Notes under the pieces: model-generated
What the model was told of the DNA's origin: nothing
What the model saw: the letters and a program-made list of their open reading frames with translations, nothing else
The model's database searches: none
Shown: positions 17,345-26,989 of the stretch, piece by piece
Layout of the letters: the number at the start of each line of letters is the position of its first letter
How positions within the stretch are numbered: position 1 is the first letter of the stretch
Position numbers and translations under genes: made by a program
Assembly: GCF_020687545.1 (NCBI RefSeq)
Contig: NZ_JAJEQX010000007.1
Location: 1-64,000, forward strand
Direction of reading: 5' to 3'
Length of the DNA stretch: 64,000 bases
Source of the DNA: Ruminococcus turbiniformis
GTDB taxonomy: Bacteria > Bacillota > Clostridia > Lachnospirales > Lachnospiraceae

Positions 17345-19514
17345 CATGTGGAGACAACTGAATCATTATCAGCAGGAGGCTGTGCTCGATGAGAACCCTG
17401 CCTGTGTGGTGAACGCCAATGTGGGAAGCGGAAAGACGACAGTGCTCATCGCCAAAGTACTCTGGCTGCATATGGAAAAGCAGATTCCTTTTGAAGACAT
17501 GGCGGTGCTGACTTTTACGAACAAGGCGGCGGATGAGATCATCGCCAGGCTGAAAAAGAGCTGTGAAGGGGAGATTGCTCCGGAGCAGGTACACGGGTTC
17601 GGCACCTTCCACAGTGTGGCACTGCGCCTGCTCAAAGACAGACTTTCTGTGGAAACCGCCGGCTGGACAAAAGAGTTTACTGTGATGGACCCGGATGAAG
17701 AAACTGATCTTGCACTGGAACTGATCACGTCCCGGGGTCTGAAAGTGAAATATAAAAACCGGCTGAAAAAACGGCTGGAACAGGAATACGGGGCTTATGA
17801 GAGCGGAAAGGCGGAAAGCCGGTATAAAGATGACCTGTTCGCGCTGTATCCACTGCTTCTTAAGGAGAAGAAACGGCAGAATAAGATGGCGTTTTCCGAT
17901 CTGCTTCGGGTGAGCACAGAACTGCTCTCACCGGGCGGCGGATCTGCGGATGCAGAAGCGGAAAATGGAGTCTGGCGTCCGGCCTGGGTGATCGTAGATG
18001 AGGTGCAGGACAGCGATGCGCTTCAGATGGAATTTCTGGCTGCGCTGCTGGGGCAAACCGGGAAAGGCGAGGAACATAAGGAACACGAGGAACACAGAGG
18101 GAAGCTTTTCGCAGTTGGGGACCCGAATCAGGTGATCTACAGCTGGAGGGGAACAGGGGACAACATGTTTTTTCTTCTGAAACACCGGTTTGGAGCAAGA
18201 GAGCTGACTCTCCCGGTGAATTACCGTTCCGGCGCATCCATTCTGGAGGCGGCAAACCGTTTCCTTCAGTTTGGAACCGGAATACAGGGGGACAGGGAAA
18301 ACCGCGGGACAATTACCGTGAAAAATCATTACGATCCGTTTCAGGAGGCGGAATATCTGGCAGAACGGATACGCGGGATGCATGAGAGCGGAACCGCATA
18401 CCGCGACATTGCGGTGTTTTACCGGCTTCAGAGACAGTCGGAGCTTCTCGCGAAAGTGTTTGAGAGGCACGGTATTCCGTATGAACTGTCTGTGAAGGAA
18501 ACACTGAAAGATATCCCTGTTCTTGACTGGCTGGTGAAAGTATTGCGTTTCTCTGTAAACTCTATGGATGAGCAGACCGGAATCGCAGTGCTGGCTGATC
18601 CTTTGTACGGAGAAAAGTGTACGAAGAAAAAGGCAGGACAGATCGTCAGGGAAGACAGGCGGGAGACGTCAGAACTGTACAGGCGGATGAAGGAGTTCCC
18701 CTGCGGTGTGTTCTCCGGGAAAGAGGAAGAGTTCCCGTCTGCACAGGCGCTCTTTGACTGGTTCGGACTGAGGGAGGCACTGCATCCGACGTCCGCAGAG
18801 TACAGGCGGGACGCGCAGACGGCGTTGGCATTTCTGGAAGAAGTCTGCGCGTACTGCGGGCAGATCTTAGAGGAAGGGCCGGGAAAAAGATATATGGACT
18901 GCATGCGGGAATTTATCAACAGTTCCGCGCTCTACGGCATGAAAATCGACGCGGGAGAAAAGAACGCGGCGGATAAGAACGCGGTGGATGGCGGGGAAAC
19001 AGGCGAGGCGCCGGACTCGGTAAAACTCATGACCCTCCACGCCTCCAAAGGTCTGGAATTTGATACGGTGTTTATCATCGGTGTGAACCCGGGACTGATT
19101 CCGCTCCGCTGTACCGGTTTTGAGCAGGAGGAAGAAGAGCGTCGGCTCTTTTTCGTCGGGATGACAAGGGCGAAAAACGAGCTGGAGCTTTCATGGTATA
19201 CGAACCCGGGAGAGCCGGGGGTGGCCGGAGAGTACAGCCGGTATCTGAAAATGATTCCGGAGCATCTGATTTCCGGAGAGACCGGGACAGGAGGCAGTTC
19301 GGAGAAAGGATACGGCCTTCAGCAGATGAGGCGTCAGATTCAGGAAAACCGGAAGAAAAAGGAGCAGCCGGAAGAGAAAAAGGTGCGTGTACGACACCGG
19401 AAATACGGGGAAGGCGTGCTCGTATCCGATGACGGGACAACCGTGGAGGCAGAATTTCCGGGATATGGAAAGAAACAGTTCCTGAAAGCATTCGGGGAAG
19501 TGGAGATAAAATGA
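17325..19514 (+). CDS. UvrD/PcrA-family ATP-dependent helicase
   Basis: A 729-aa SF1A helicase. Motif I is GSGKTT (residues 34-39), motif Ia is TFTNKAADEI, motif II is VIVDEVQDSD, motif III is GDPNQVIYSWRG, motif V is TLHASKGLEFD and motif VI is RRLFFVGMTRAKNELEL. The C-terminus has a PcrA/UvrD-type Tudor-like tail (RHRKYGEGVLVSDDGTTVEAEF). It starts inside the end of the MrfA-like gene, indicating coupling. It unwinds DNA 3'-5' in repair or transcription-coupled processes; whether it is the main PcrA of the cell cannot be told. Confidence 0.93.
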   Translation: MKTDFRDMWRQLNHYQQEAVLDENPACVVNANVGSGKTTVLIAKVLWLHMEKQIPFEDMAVLTFTNKAADEIIARLKKSCEGEIAPEQVHGFGTFHSVALRLLKDRLSVETAGWTKEFTVMDPDEETDLALELITSRGLKVKYKNRLKKRLEQEYGAYESGKAESRYKDDLFALYPLLLKEKKRQNKMAFSDLLRVSTELLSPGGGSADAEAENGVWRPAWVIVDEVQDSDALQMEFLAALLGQTGKGEEHKEHEEHRGKLFAVGDPNQVIYSWRGTGDNMFFLLKHRFGARELTLPVNYRSGASILEAANRFLQFGTGIQGDRENRGTITVKNHYDPFQEAEYLAERIRGMHESGTAYRDIAVFYRLQRQSELLAKVFERHGIPYELSVKETLKDIPVLDWLVKVLRFSVNSMDEQTGIAVLADPLYGEKCTKKKAGQIVREDRRETSELYRRMKEFPCGVFSGKEEEFPSAQALFDWFGLREALHPTSAEYRRDAQTALAFLEEVCAYCGQILEEGPGKRYMDCMREFINSSALYGMKIDAGEKNAADKNAVDGGETGEAPDSVKLMTLHASKGLEFDTVFIIGVNPGLIPLRCTGFEQEEEERRLFFVGMTRAKNELELSWYTNPGEPGVAGEYSRYLKMIPEHLISGETGTGGSSEKGYGLQQMRRQIQENRKKKEQPEEKKVRVRHRKYGEGVLVSDDGTTVEAEFPGYGKKQFLKAFGEVEIK

Positions 19515-19550
19515 GAACTGGAAAAATGGGAAAACGGGAGGAAATAGATC

Positions 19551-20378
19551 ATGATTACAAGCACAGCCAACGCTCAGGTGAAAGAACTTGTCAGGCTGAT
19601 GAAAAAGAACCGTGCGCGGGAGGAGGCAGGCGTTTTCGTGGCAGAAGGGCCGCGTATGGTCGGAGAGCTGGTTTCTGACGGGAGAATGAAGGGACGGGTC
19701 GAAAGGATCTGCCTGTCTGAGAGCTATGTACAGAAGCACAGGGAGGAGGCGGACAGTCTGGGCGGAATCTGCCGCACAGAGGTTTTTGCCGACAATGTAT
19801 TCGCGCACATATCGGACACGAAGACGCCCCAGGGGATTCTGGCCGTTGTGAAACGGCTTGAATACGGAATGGATGACATCCTGGGGAAAAAGCCGGGGAA
19901 ACAGGTGGGGGAACAGCCGGAACATGCACATGTACTCGTGCTGGATAATCTTCAGGATCCGGGAAACCTGGGGACGGTTTTCCGGACTGCCGAGGCAGCC
20001 GGAGCCACGGGAATCGTGCTCAGCCGCGACTGCGTGGACGTTTACAATCCGAAAGTGACGCGCTCCACTATGGGGGCGGTGTTCCGTGTACCGTTTCTGT
20101 ATGTGGACGATCTTGTGGGAACGATCGGAGAGCTGAAGCAGAGCGGGCTCAGAGTGTATGCGGCGCACCTGGAGGGAAAGAACGCGTACGACAGAGAGGA
20201 TTATAAAAGTGCCTGTGCCTTTCTTATAGGAAACGAGGGGAACGGACTCAGGGACGAAGTCGCGGCGTGCGCGGACTGCCGGATCCGGATCCCCATGTAC
20301 GGAAAGGCGGAGTCTTTAAACGCCGCAGTTGCCGCGGCTGTGCTTATGTTCGAGGTGAGCCGTCAGAGACGTCTGTGA
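19551..20378 (+). CDS. TrmH/SpoU-family RNA 2'-O-methyltransferase
   Basis: A 275-aa SPOUT methyltransferase. An N-terminal SpoU substrate-binding domain (residues 1-95) is followed by motif 1 LDNLQDPGNLGTVFRTAEA, motif 2 FLIGNEGNGL and motif 3 RIPMYGKAESLNAAVAAAV, the knotted SAM-binding site. GGGAGG sits 8 bases upstream of ATG 19551. It transfers a methyl group to a ribose in 23S rRNA or a tRNA; the site cannot be assigned. It is 36 bases behind the helicase gene, probably in one operon. Confidence 0.93.
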   Translation: MITSTANAQVKELVRLMKKNRAREEAGVFVAEGPRMVGELVSDGRMKGRVERICLSESYVQKHREEADSLGGICRTEVFADNVFAHISDTKTPQGILAVVKRLEYGMDDILGKKPGKQVGEQPEHAHVLVLDNLQDPGNLGTVFRTAEAAGATGIVLSRDCVDVYNPKVTRSTMGAVFRVPFLYVDDLVGTIGELKQSGLRVYAAHLEGKNAYDREDYKSACAFLIGNEGNGLRDEVAACADCRIRIPMYGKAESLNAAVAAAVLMFEVSRQRRL

Positions 20379-20461
20379 TGCGAGGGGAAAATACAGGCAG
20401 CAGTTCAGTCCGCGCCATTCGCAAAGCTGTACTTACCTAAATGTAAATTTATGCACAACTA

Positions 20462-20491
20462 TTGCATTTTTATGCAAAAGTGTTGTATAAT
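20462..20491 (+). promoter_or_regulatory. argF promoter with ARG-box-like operator
   Basis: The near-palindrome TTGCATTTTTATGCAA (20462-20477) has arms TTGCAT/ATGCAA around a T-rich centre, like ArgR/AhrC ARG boxes. Its left arm doubles as the -35; an 18-base spacer leads to TATAAT (20486-20491). A further half-site-like TTTATGCAC lies at 20448-20456. Arginine-dependent repression by ArgR is inferred. Confidence 0.65.
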
Positions 20492-20614
20492 AAGCATGTT
20501 TCGTGAAAGTTTATGCGCTGATTTAAAAATCCAGTTAATTATCCTGCGTCCGGTACGGCAGGGTGAGTGCTGAAAAGAGAAGCCGCCGGGCGGCAGCAGA
20601 AAGGAAGGATGACA

Positions 20615-21616
20615 ATGAATACAATCAACTTAAAAGGAAGGAATTTTCTTACACTGAAAGATTTTACACCGGAGGAGATTACATATCTGCTTGATCTTGC
20701 CGCAGATGTGAAGGAAAAGAAGAAAAACGGGGTGCCTGTGGACAACTACCGCGGAAAAAATGTGGCGCTCATCTTTGAGAAAGACAGCACGAGGACACGC
20801 TGCGCGTTTGAGGTGGCTGCTCACGATATGGGAATGGGATCGACCTATCTCGGACCGACAGGTTCCCAGATGGGGAAGAAGGAGAGCATCGAAGATACAG
20901 CCCGTGTGCTCGGAAGAATGTATAACGGAATCGAGTACCGCGGCTTTGGTCAGGAGATCGTGGAGGAACTGGCAAAATACGCGGGAGTTCCGGTGTGGAA
21001 CGGCCTGACGAACGAGTATCATCCGACTCAGATGCTTGCGGATATGCTGACGATCCGTGAGAATTTCGGCACTCTGAAAGGCCTGAAGCTTGTCTACATG
21101 GGCGACGCCCGCTTCAATATGGGAAACTCTCTTATGGTTGCGTGCTCCAAGCTCGGCCTTGATTTTGTCGCGTGTACGACAGAGGAGTATTTCCCGAATG
21201 CGGAGCTTGTGGCTCAGTGTCAGGAGTACGCGAAGGAGTCCGGAGCGACGATCACACTGACTTCCGATGTGAAGGAAGGAACAAAGGATGCAGATGTAAT
21301 CTACACAGACGTCTGGGTATCCATGGGCGAGCCAGATGAAGTGTGGGAGAAGAGGATTAAAGAACTTTCTCCGTATAAAGTGACGAAAGAAGTGATGGCA
21401 AACGCGAAAGAGGGGGCAATCTTCCTCCACTGCCTGCCGGCATTCCACGATCTGAAGACAACGATCGGGAAAGAGATGGGAGAACGGTTCGGCATTGAGG
21501 ATATGGAAGTTACGGATGAAGTGTTTGAATCCGTGCAGTCAAAAGTGTTCGATGAGGCGGAAAACCGGATGCACACGATTAAGGCTGTTATGATGGCAAC
21601 GCTTGGAATCGAATAA
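20615..21616 (+). CDS. argF: Ornithine carbamoyltransferase
   Basis: 333 aa, the normal length. It makes citrulline from ornithine and carbamoyl phosphate in arginine synthesis, or runs the reverse in arginine catabolism. The carbamoyl-phosphate site is STRTR (residues 58-62), and the ornithine side carries HCLPAFHD (H272-P275) and the SMGEPDE loop. ATG 20615 is 6 bases after AAGGAAGG; other in-frame starts upstream overlap or precede that site. It is a single gene under an ARG-box-like promoter, which favours the biosynthetic role. It may also supply arginine for the speA pathway at 46 kb. Confidence 0.97.
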   Translation: MNTINLKGRNFLTLKDFTPEEITYLLDLAADVKEKKKNGVPVDNYRGKNVALIFEKDSTRTRCAFEVAAHDMGMGSTYLGPTGSQMGKKESIEDTARVLGRMYNGIEYRGFGQEIVEELAKYAGVPVWNGLTNEYHPTQMLADMLTIRENFGTLKGLKLVYMGDARFNMGNSLMVACSKLGLDFVACTTEEYFPNAELVAQCQEYAKESGATITLTSDVKEGTKDADVIYTDVWVSMGEPDEVWEKRIKELSPYKVTKEVMANAKEGAIFLHCLPAFHDLKTTIGKEMGERFGIEDMEVTDEVFESVQSKVFDEAENRMHTIKAVMMATLGIE

Positions 21617-21655
21617 TTCCTTTTGCGGTATGCGGGAAAGTGTAAAAAATTTTGC

Positions 21656-21684
21656 TTGCAACTTCGGAAAAGGCGGACTAAAAT
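21656..21684 (+). promoter_or_regulatory. Promoter of the TetR-family gene
   Basis: TTGCAA (21656-21661), 17 bases, TAAAAT (21679-21684). Confidence 0.5.
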
Positions 21685-21737
21685 AGCAATATATTTGTGT
21701 AATATGCTTTCAATGTATGCAGAATGAGGTGTTTAGA

Positions 21738-22277
21738 ATGCGGGAAGAAATGAAAGCGCTGATTGCCGATACCTTTACCGAAATGCTGGAGAAAGAAGAT
21801 CTGGATAAAATCACAGTTACAAAACTTATCGAAGAGTGTCAGATATCCAGACAGACTTTCTACTATCACTACCGGGATATTCTGGACGTGCTTGAGTGGG
21901 CGTTCGGGCAGGCAGCCCAGAACCTTGCGAAACAGAGCATGGAGGCAGAAAACGAAGTGGATGCGGTTCAGATTTATCTTAATTTTGTGCGTGATAATAA
22001 AATAAAACTGGAAAAACTGCGCGATTCAAAGCGGTGGGTTCAGATCGAGAGAATCCTGATTGAGTCGGTGATGAAATATCTCAGGCAGATGGCCCGGAAC
22101 AAGGCGCCGGGGTTTGAGATCAGCGTTGACGATGCGGAAATGCTGCTGTGCTTTTATGCATACGGCATGACCGGAGTCCTGCTGCAGTATGCCGGACGGA
22201 AGATCGATGAGAAAAAGCTCGCGTATCAGTTGGAGCGTATTATTACCGGGAAACTGTCCCTCTCGCAGTATCAGTAA
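21738..22277 (+). CDS. TetR/AcrR-family regulator (DhaS-like)
   Basis: A 179-aa one-component regulator. The N-terminal helix-turn-helix reads ITVTKLIEECQISRQTFYYHYRD, typical of the TetR group whose recognition helix ends FYYHY/FYxHF. The C-terminal ligand half is all helical and resembles the DhaS/TetR_C group. ATG 21738 with GAGGTG 6 bases upstream is preferred to the ATG at 21717, which has no ribosome site. The target is unknown; no divergent gene is present. Confidence 0.85.
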   Translation: MREEMKALIADTFTEMLEKEDLDKITVTKLIEECQISRQTFYYHYRDILDVLEWAFGQAAQNLAKQSMEAENEVDAVQIYLNFVRDNKIKLEKLRDSKRWVQIERILIESVMKYLRQMARNKAPGFEISVDDAEMLLCFYAYGMTGVLLQYAGRKIDEKKLAYQLERIITGKLSLSQYQ

Positions 22278-22320
22278 ATGACAAAGTATCAGTGAATATC
22301 AAAGTACCAGTGAAAGGAAA
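22267..22320 (+). repeat. Three imperfect 18-bp tandem units at the end of the TetR gene
   Basis: Units at 22267, 22285 and 22303 begin AGTATCAGT, AGTATCAGT and AGTACCAGT. The first contains the stop codon; the array runs into the terminator. Confidence 0.7.
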
Positions 22321-22365
22321 CGGGTTTTGCCACAGGATTACCCCTGTGACAAAGCCCGCTTTTTC
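22319..22365. terminator. Bidirectional terminator between the TetR gene and the GT8 pseudogene
   Basis: A long stem pairs CGGGTTTTGCCACAG with CTGTGACAAAGCCCG (one mismatch, one G-T pair) around GATTACCC, followed by CTTTTTC on the plus strand. Confidence 0.8.
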
Positions 22366-22966
22366 ATTTTCTCCGTCAGTGCCATGTAATGTTTGTACAG
22401 AATTCCGAATCTGTGAATATACCCGGTCTGCCACGGCTTGGATCTTCCGCAATGATCTCTTCTCTTCCTCTGTCAAGATCCATGAGCAGAACCCCGGAAT
22501 TGTAATAGTTGTGATCCGTGCCGAGGCGGAGCTGGTTGATGCTGTTTGCAAGCTCTGTCGTTCCGGTGTGGGCGGCCGCGGCAAAAAGGCATCCTTTCAT
22601 ATCCGTTTCCCAGAGCATCCTCAGAGAATTGATTACGAGGATATCGGGATCCAGATAAATAATACGGTGAACCCTGTCCGGCAGCAGATGGGATGCAAGC
22701 AGACGGTAGTACATTTCGCGCGGATACTGACGGCTGATCGGAGCGCCTTTGAAGGCGGATGTGCCGATGGCAACCGGATAAAATCCGAACCCGTACATTC
22801 GGCAGAGCGCTTCTGCGGGCTGAAACTTCTCATCCGGGATTCCGCTGTGCATCAGCCAGATGTCTGCGGGATCGTCCGGCTGGTTTATGAAAATCGATGT
22901 GAGAAGCACCTCCAGCCGGGGAAGGTATGACTCGTTTAATGTTGCCAGTATCTGTATGCGGTCCAT
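22338..22966 (-). pseudogene. Glycosyltransferase family 8, internally deleted and frameshifted
   Basis: Reading on the minus strand from 22966, about 170 codons match the N-terminal GT8 fold: ILATLNESYLPRLEVLLTSI, the DPDI metal motif (IIYLDPDILV) and YYNSGVLLMDL. After REEIIAED the frame runs out into unrelated sequence and stops at 22376. The GT8 C-terminal block SKPWQTGYIHRFGILYKHYM, with MALTEK after it, appears intact in a second minus-strand frame immediately adjacent and ends at TAA 22338-22340. About 70-80 residues normally present between these blocks are missing. One deletion with a frame change explains both facts. The open frame alone would give a 196-aa protein lacking the acceptor part of the fold. 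A normal AGGAGG precedes the start. Confidence 0.8.
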
Positions 22967-23203
22967 TCATTAAATCCTCCTCGTTAATTTCTCGTGCAAT
23001 TACAATATAGCCGGAGAAACAAAAATCTGCTACTTATATTTTTGGCTGTATGTCTTTACAAAATTCTGAAATTGTCAGGATTTTTTACATAATTTATATT
23101 TTGTCAATACAAATCTCCGATTTTGAGAGTCGCAATTTAAAAATTCATCTGCTATATAAATAAACAGGAGGTAACAAGGGCACGGAAAGGAGGCTATTCA
23201 TTC
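22967..23203. other. AT-rich divergent intergenic region
   Basis: Holds the ribosome sites of the GT8 pseudogene (minus) and of the coiled-coil gene (plus, GGAGG at about 23189). It is AT-rich with several TATA-like stretches, but no -35/-10 pair is convincing and no RNA gene is seen. Confidence 0.4.
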
Positions 23204-23665
23204 ATGAGTATGGGTATCGGAGAAAGCGTATTTGCCGTAAAGCTGTGTGAAATGGAAGAACAGTACGGAAAGCTTCAGGGCAGAATACGCATTCTGGAAC
23301 AGGAGAACAGAGACAGAATCTGTGCGGAACTTAAGAAAGCAAAAGAAGAATATGCGGAAAGCACGCTGCTTCTGGAAGAAAAGGCAAAAGCCTGCCGCTC
23401 AAAAGCTGTGGAGAAATTAAGCCGCGCCCAGCTTGATTACAGGGAGAAGATCGGGGAACTGATGAAACAGCAGATCGCCGAGGACATCCATTCTGAGAAC
23501 TGCAGCAGGGAAGAGGATGAGGCGGAGGCCGACATGCTCTATGCAGAGTTTGCCATGGACTTTGCGACACTGTCTGTACAGCAGGCGGTTATCTCTGCAA
23601 TGACGGCTCTTGCCGAACAGAAAAAAGGCGGGAGCGAAGAGAACGCGGCATCTGTACAGATATAG
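23204..23665 (+). CDS. Coiled-coil hypothetical protein
   Basis: A 153-aa acidic, Glu/Lys/Ala-rich protein that is almost wholly helical. Heptad-like segments span residues 15-85 (MEEQYGKLQGRIRILEQEN and following), and a second helix pair lies at 105-145. No signal peptide, membrane span or known motif is present. GAAAGGAGG precedes the ATG. It lies 42 bases upstream of ftsH in the same direction, so it may be an adaptor or substrate of the protease, but this rests only on neighbourhood. Confidence 0.75.
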   Translation: MSMGIGESVFAVKLCEMEEQYGKLQGRIRILEQENRDRICAELKKAKEEYAESTLLLEEKAKACRSKAVEKLSRAQLDYREKIGELMKQQIAEDIHSENCSREEDEAEADMLYAEFAMDFATLSVQQAVISAMTALAEQKKGGSEENAASVQI

Positions 23666-23707
23666 AAAAGATAACAGGAAAGACGAAAAAAGGATGGAGA
23701 ACCGAGT

Positions 23708-25537
23708 ATGCAAGAAGTTAAAAAACCACGAAAACCACTGATTTATTATTATGTAATTGTAATGATTGTGCTGCTTCTGTTCAACTTCCTGCTTATGCCG
23801 TGGATGGCGGAACGCCAGGTAAAGCAGGTCGGATACGAAACCTTTATGGAAATGACAGAACAGAAGGATATCGGTCAGGTAGAGATTGACCGGCAGGAGA
23901 ATGAGATACTGTTTACAAACAAAGACGGAGACGAGATTTACAAGACAGGGATGGTGGAAGACCCGCAGCTTACAGAGCGGCTGTATGATTGCGGCGCGAA
24001 ATTTTCAGGGCAGATTACAGAGCAGACGTCACCGCTTCTTACATTCCTTCTGTATTGGATTCTTCCGATTTTGATTTTTGTCGGAATCGGGCAGTATATG
24101 TCGAGAAAGCTCATGAGCAGGGCAAGCGGAGGACCGAATTCAATGATATTCGGCACCGGAAAGAGCAGCGCGAAGGTTTATGTGAAATCATCAGAAGGAA
24201 TCCGCTTTTCTGATGTGGCGGGGGAAGATGAGGCCAAGGAAAATCTCGCAGAGATTGTGGATTATCTGCACAATCCTTCAAAGTATAAAGAAATCGGCGC
24301 ATCCATGCCGAAAGGTATCCTTCTTGTGGGACCTCCCGGAACCGGAAAAACGATGCTCGCCAAGGCAGTTGCCGGCGAGGCGAACGTACCGTTTTTCTCG
24401 ATGTCAGGTTCGGAGTTCGTGGAGATGTTTGTCGGAATGGGTGCATCCAAAGTCCGTGACCTGTTCAAACAGGCGAATGAAAAAGCGCCGTGTATCGTAT
24501 TTATCGACGAGATCGATGCCATCGGACAGAAACGTGACGGCCGCGTAGGCGGAAACGACGAGCGGGAGCAGACGCTGAACCAGCTGCTTACCGAGATGGA
24601 CGGATTTGAGTCCAACAACGGCGTCATTATTCTGGCTGCGACGAACCGGCCCGAATCGCTGGATCCGGCACTGACCCGTCCGGGACGTTTTGACCGGAGA
24701 GTGCCGGTAGAACTTCCGGATCTGAAAGGCCGTGAGGAGATCCTGAAAGTTCACGCAAGGAAAGTAAAGACAGACGAAAGCGTAGACTTCAGCAGCATTG
24801 CAAGAATGGCGTCCGGAGCATCCGGAGCAGAGCTTGCGAATATCGTAAATGAAGCGGCGCTGAAAGCGGTAAGAGAGAACCGCAGGTACGTGACGCAGGC
24901 AGATCTCGAGGAGAGCATTGAGGTTGTCATCGCGGGATATCAGAAAAAGAACGCGATCCTTACCGATCAGGAGAAGAAGGTCGTTGCATACCATGAGATA
25001 GGCCATGCGCTCGTGGCGGCAAAACAGACGAACTCCGCACCGGTGCAGAAGATTACGATCGTTCCCCGTACATCGGGAGCGCTTGGCTACACAATGCAGG
25101 TGGAGGAAGGCAACCACTATCTGATGAGCCAGGAAGAGCTGGAGAACAAGATTGCCACATTGACCGGCGGAAGGGCTGCGGAAGAACTGATCTTCCACTC
25201 GGCTTCGACGGGAGCTTCCAATGACATCGAGCAGGCGACAAAGCTTGCCAGAGCGATGATCACAAGATACGGTATGAGCGAAGATTTTGACATGGTTGCC
25301 ATGGAGACAGTGAACAACCAGTATCTTGGCGGAGACACATCACTTTGCTGTTCTGCCGAGACACAGGCAGAGATTGACAGACAGGTAGTAGCACTTGTAA
25401 AAGGACAGCATGAAAAAGCGATGACAATTCTGAGGGATAACAAAAACAAGCTGGATGAACTGGCCGGCTATCTGTACGAGAGAGAGACAATCACAGGGGA
25501 AGAATTTATGCAGATTCTGAACAGAAGCGCGGCATAA
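23708..25537 (+). CDS. ftsH: ATP-dependent zinc metalloprotease FtsH
   Basis: A 609-aa membrane-anchored AAA+ protease that degrades membrane and regulatory proteins. Membrane segments lie at about residues 12-30 and 110-130 with the extracytoplasmic domain between. Walker A is GPPGTGKT (208-215), Walker B is [11 protein letters not shown], and the SRH reads [20 protein letters not shown]. The zinc site is H429-E-I-G-H433 (HEIGH where most FtsH have HEAGH), with the third ligand in the downstream helix. GGATGGAGAACCGAGT lies before the start. It is the middle gene of a three-gene operon-like set. Sequence identity to the cell's main FtsH cannot be judged; many Lachnospiraceae have several copies. 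Confidence 0.96.
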   Translation: MQEVKKPRKPLIYYYVIVMIVLLLFNFLLMPWMAERQVKQVGYETFMEMTEQKDIGQVEIDRQENEILFTNKDGDEIYKTGMVEDPQLTERLYDCGAKFSGQITEQTSPLLTFLLYWILPILIFVGIGQYMSRKLMSRASGGPNSMIFGTGKSSAKVYVKSSEGIRFSDVAGEDEAKENLAEIVDYLHNPSKYKEIGASMPKGILLVGPPGTGKTMLAKAVAGEANVPFFSMSGSEFVEMFVGMGASKVRDLFKQANEKAPCIVFIDEIDAIGQKRDGRVGGNDEREQTLNQLLTEMDGFESNNGVIILAATNRPESLDPALTRPGRFDRRVPVELPDLKGREEILKVHARKVKTDESVDFSSIARMASGASGAELANIVNEAALKAVRENRRYVTQADLEESIEVVIAGYQKKNAILTDQEKKVVAYHEIGHALVAAKQTNSAPVQKITIVPRTSGALGYTMQVEEGNHYLMSQEELENKIATLTGGRAAEELIFHSASTGASNDIEQATKLARAMITRYGMSEDFDMVAMETVNNQYLGGDTSLCCSAETQAEIDRQVVALVKGQHEKAMTILRDNKNKLDELAGYLYERETITGEEFMQILNRSAA

Positions 25538-25578
25538 ATGCGCGTATAAAAAGCAGAAGAGAAAGGCGGAAGATACAA

Positions 25579-26949
25579 ATGGGAAAAACAATCAGAGAGA
25601 CAATGCGGGAATTTACAGTGACTCAGGCGTTGAAATATCTGGAGGGAAATCCGGAGGAAAATATACCGAAGCTGATGGCGTTCGTGGACCGGATGATGCC
25701 GAAGGACTGGTATTCAAGCCAGAGAAATGCGATCCGGAAATCCATCGAAGAAAAAAATAACTGGTATCAGCTGATCCTGCGGCTCTATGAGCTGGATCCG
25801 GGTGTGCGCAGAACCTTCTTTCAGAATTTCATTACCAATGCCAGCTTAAAGGGCAGTGCGACGCAGAATGAGATGGCGGAGAAATACAACTGCAATATCC
25901 CGTGGGCGATTCTACTTGATCCCACGACAGCGTGCAACTTAAACTGCACCGGCTGCTGGGCGGCAGAGTACGGCCATCAGTTCAACCTGTCGCTGGAAGA
26001 CATCGACTCGATCGTCAGACAGGGAAAAGAACTGGGGACATACATGTACATCTATACGGGCGGTGAGCCGACGGTACGCAGAAAAGATATCTTTAAAATC
26101 TGCGAGATGCATCCGGACTGCGAGTTCCTCGCGTTTACAAACGGAACCATGATCGATGAGGAGTTCTGTCAGGAGATGCTTCGGGTCAGGAATTTCGTTC
26201 CGGCTATAAGTCTGGAAGGATTTGAAAAGGCGAACGACGGGCGCAGAGGCGACGGCGTGTATCTGAAAGTGCGTCATGCAATGCAGCTGATGAAAGCGCA
26301 TAAGCTTCCGTTCGGAATCTCGGTCTGCTATACAAGCCAAAACTTTGAGGACGTCAGCAGTGAAGAATTTTACGATATGATGATAGAGAGCGGAGCACTC
26401 TTCGTATGGTATTTCCACTATATGCCGGTAGGACAGGGCGCGGTTGCAGAGCTGCTTCCGACTCCGGCGCAGAGGGAAGCGATGTACCACAGAATCCGCG
26501 GTTTCCGTCAGACAAAGCCGATCTTCGGAATGGACTTCCAGAACGACGGAGAATATGTGGGCGGATGTATCGCCGGAGGAAGACGGTATCTGCACATTAA
26601 CGCGAAAGGCGATGTGGAGCCGTGTGTGTTTATCCATTATTCTAACGTGAACATCCACGACTGCTCGCTGCTTGACGCTCTGAGAAGCCCGATCTTCCAG
26701 GCGTACCATGACAATCAGCCGTTCAACGACAACCACCTCCGTCCATGTCCGATGCTGGAGAACCCGGAGAGATTAAGGGCGCTTGTCAAAGAGACCGGAG
26801 CAGTGAATACGGATTACCAGGATCCGGAGAGCGCGGATGACCTGTGTGACCGGTGCGAGCCTTACGCCGAGGCGTGGAAGCCGACGGCGGACAAGCTGTG
26901 GGAGAAGTCTCACGGCAAAGCCGGAAGCAGAGAAAAGCATACCACATAG
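25579..26949 (+). CDS. Radical SAM protein
   Basis: A 456-aa radical S-adenosylmethionine enzyme. The 4Fe-4S motif is CxxxCxxC with C119, C123 and C126 (TACNLNCTGC), followed by the IYTGGEPTVR glycine-rich SAM loop. The C-terminal third has additional cysteines (CIAGG, EPCVFIH, LRPCPML, DLCDRCEPY) that could hold a second Fe-S cluster, SPASM-like. An N-terminal helical extension of ~110 residues precedes the barrel. It is 41 bases behind ftsH. The substrate is unknown; linkage to a membrane protease could indicate peptide or protein modification, but no precursor peptide was found. Confidence 0.9.
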   Translation: MGKTIRETMREFTVTQALKYLEGNPEENIPKLMAFVDRMMPKDWYSSQRNAIRKSIEEKNNWYQLILRLYELDPGVRRTFFQNFITNASLKGSATQNEMAEKYNCNIPWAILLDPTTACNLNCTGCWAAEYGHQFNLSLEDIDSIVRQGKELGTYMYIYTGGEPTVRRKDIFKICEMHPDCEFLAFTNGTMIDEEFCQEMLRVRNFVPAISLEGFEKANDGRRGDGVYLKVRHAMQLMKAHKLPFGISVCYTSQNFEDVSSEEFYDMMIESGALFVWYFHYMPVGQGAVAELLPTPAQREAMYHRIRGFRQTKPIFGMDFQNDGEYVGGCIAGGRRYLHINAKGDVEPCVFIHYSNVNIHDCSLLDALRSPIFQAYHDNQPFNDNHLRPCPMLENPERLRALVKETGAVNTDYQDPESADDLCDRCEPYAEAWKPTADKLWEKSHGKAGSREKHTT

Positions 26950-26989
26950 AATAAGAAGAGGGCGGGGCAAACCGGAACGGGTTTTGGAC

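Noticed and set aside
23708-25537. HEIGH instead of HEAGH in FtsH taken as an inactive protease
   Set aside because: The HExxH zinc ligands and glutamate are all intact; the changed residue is a variable position.
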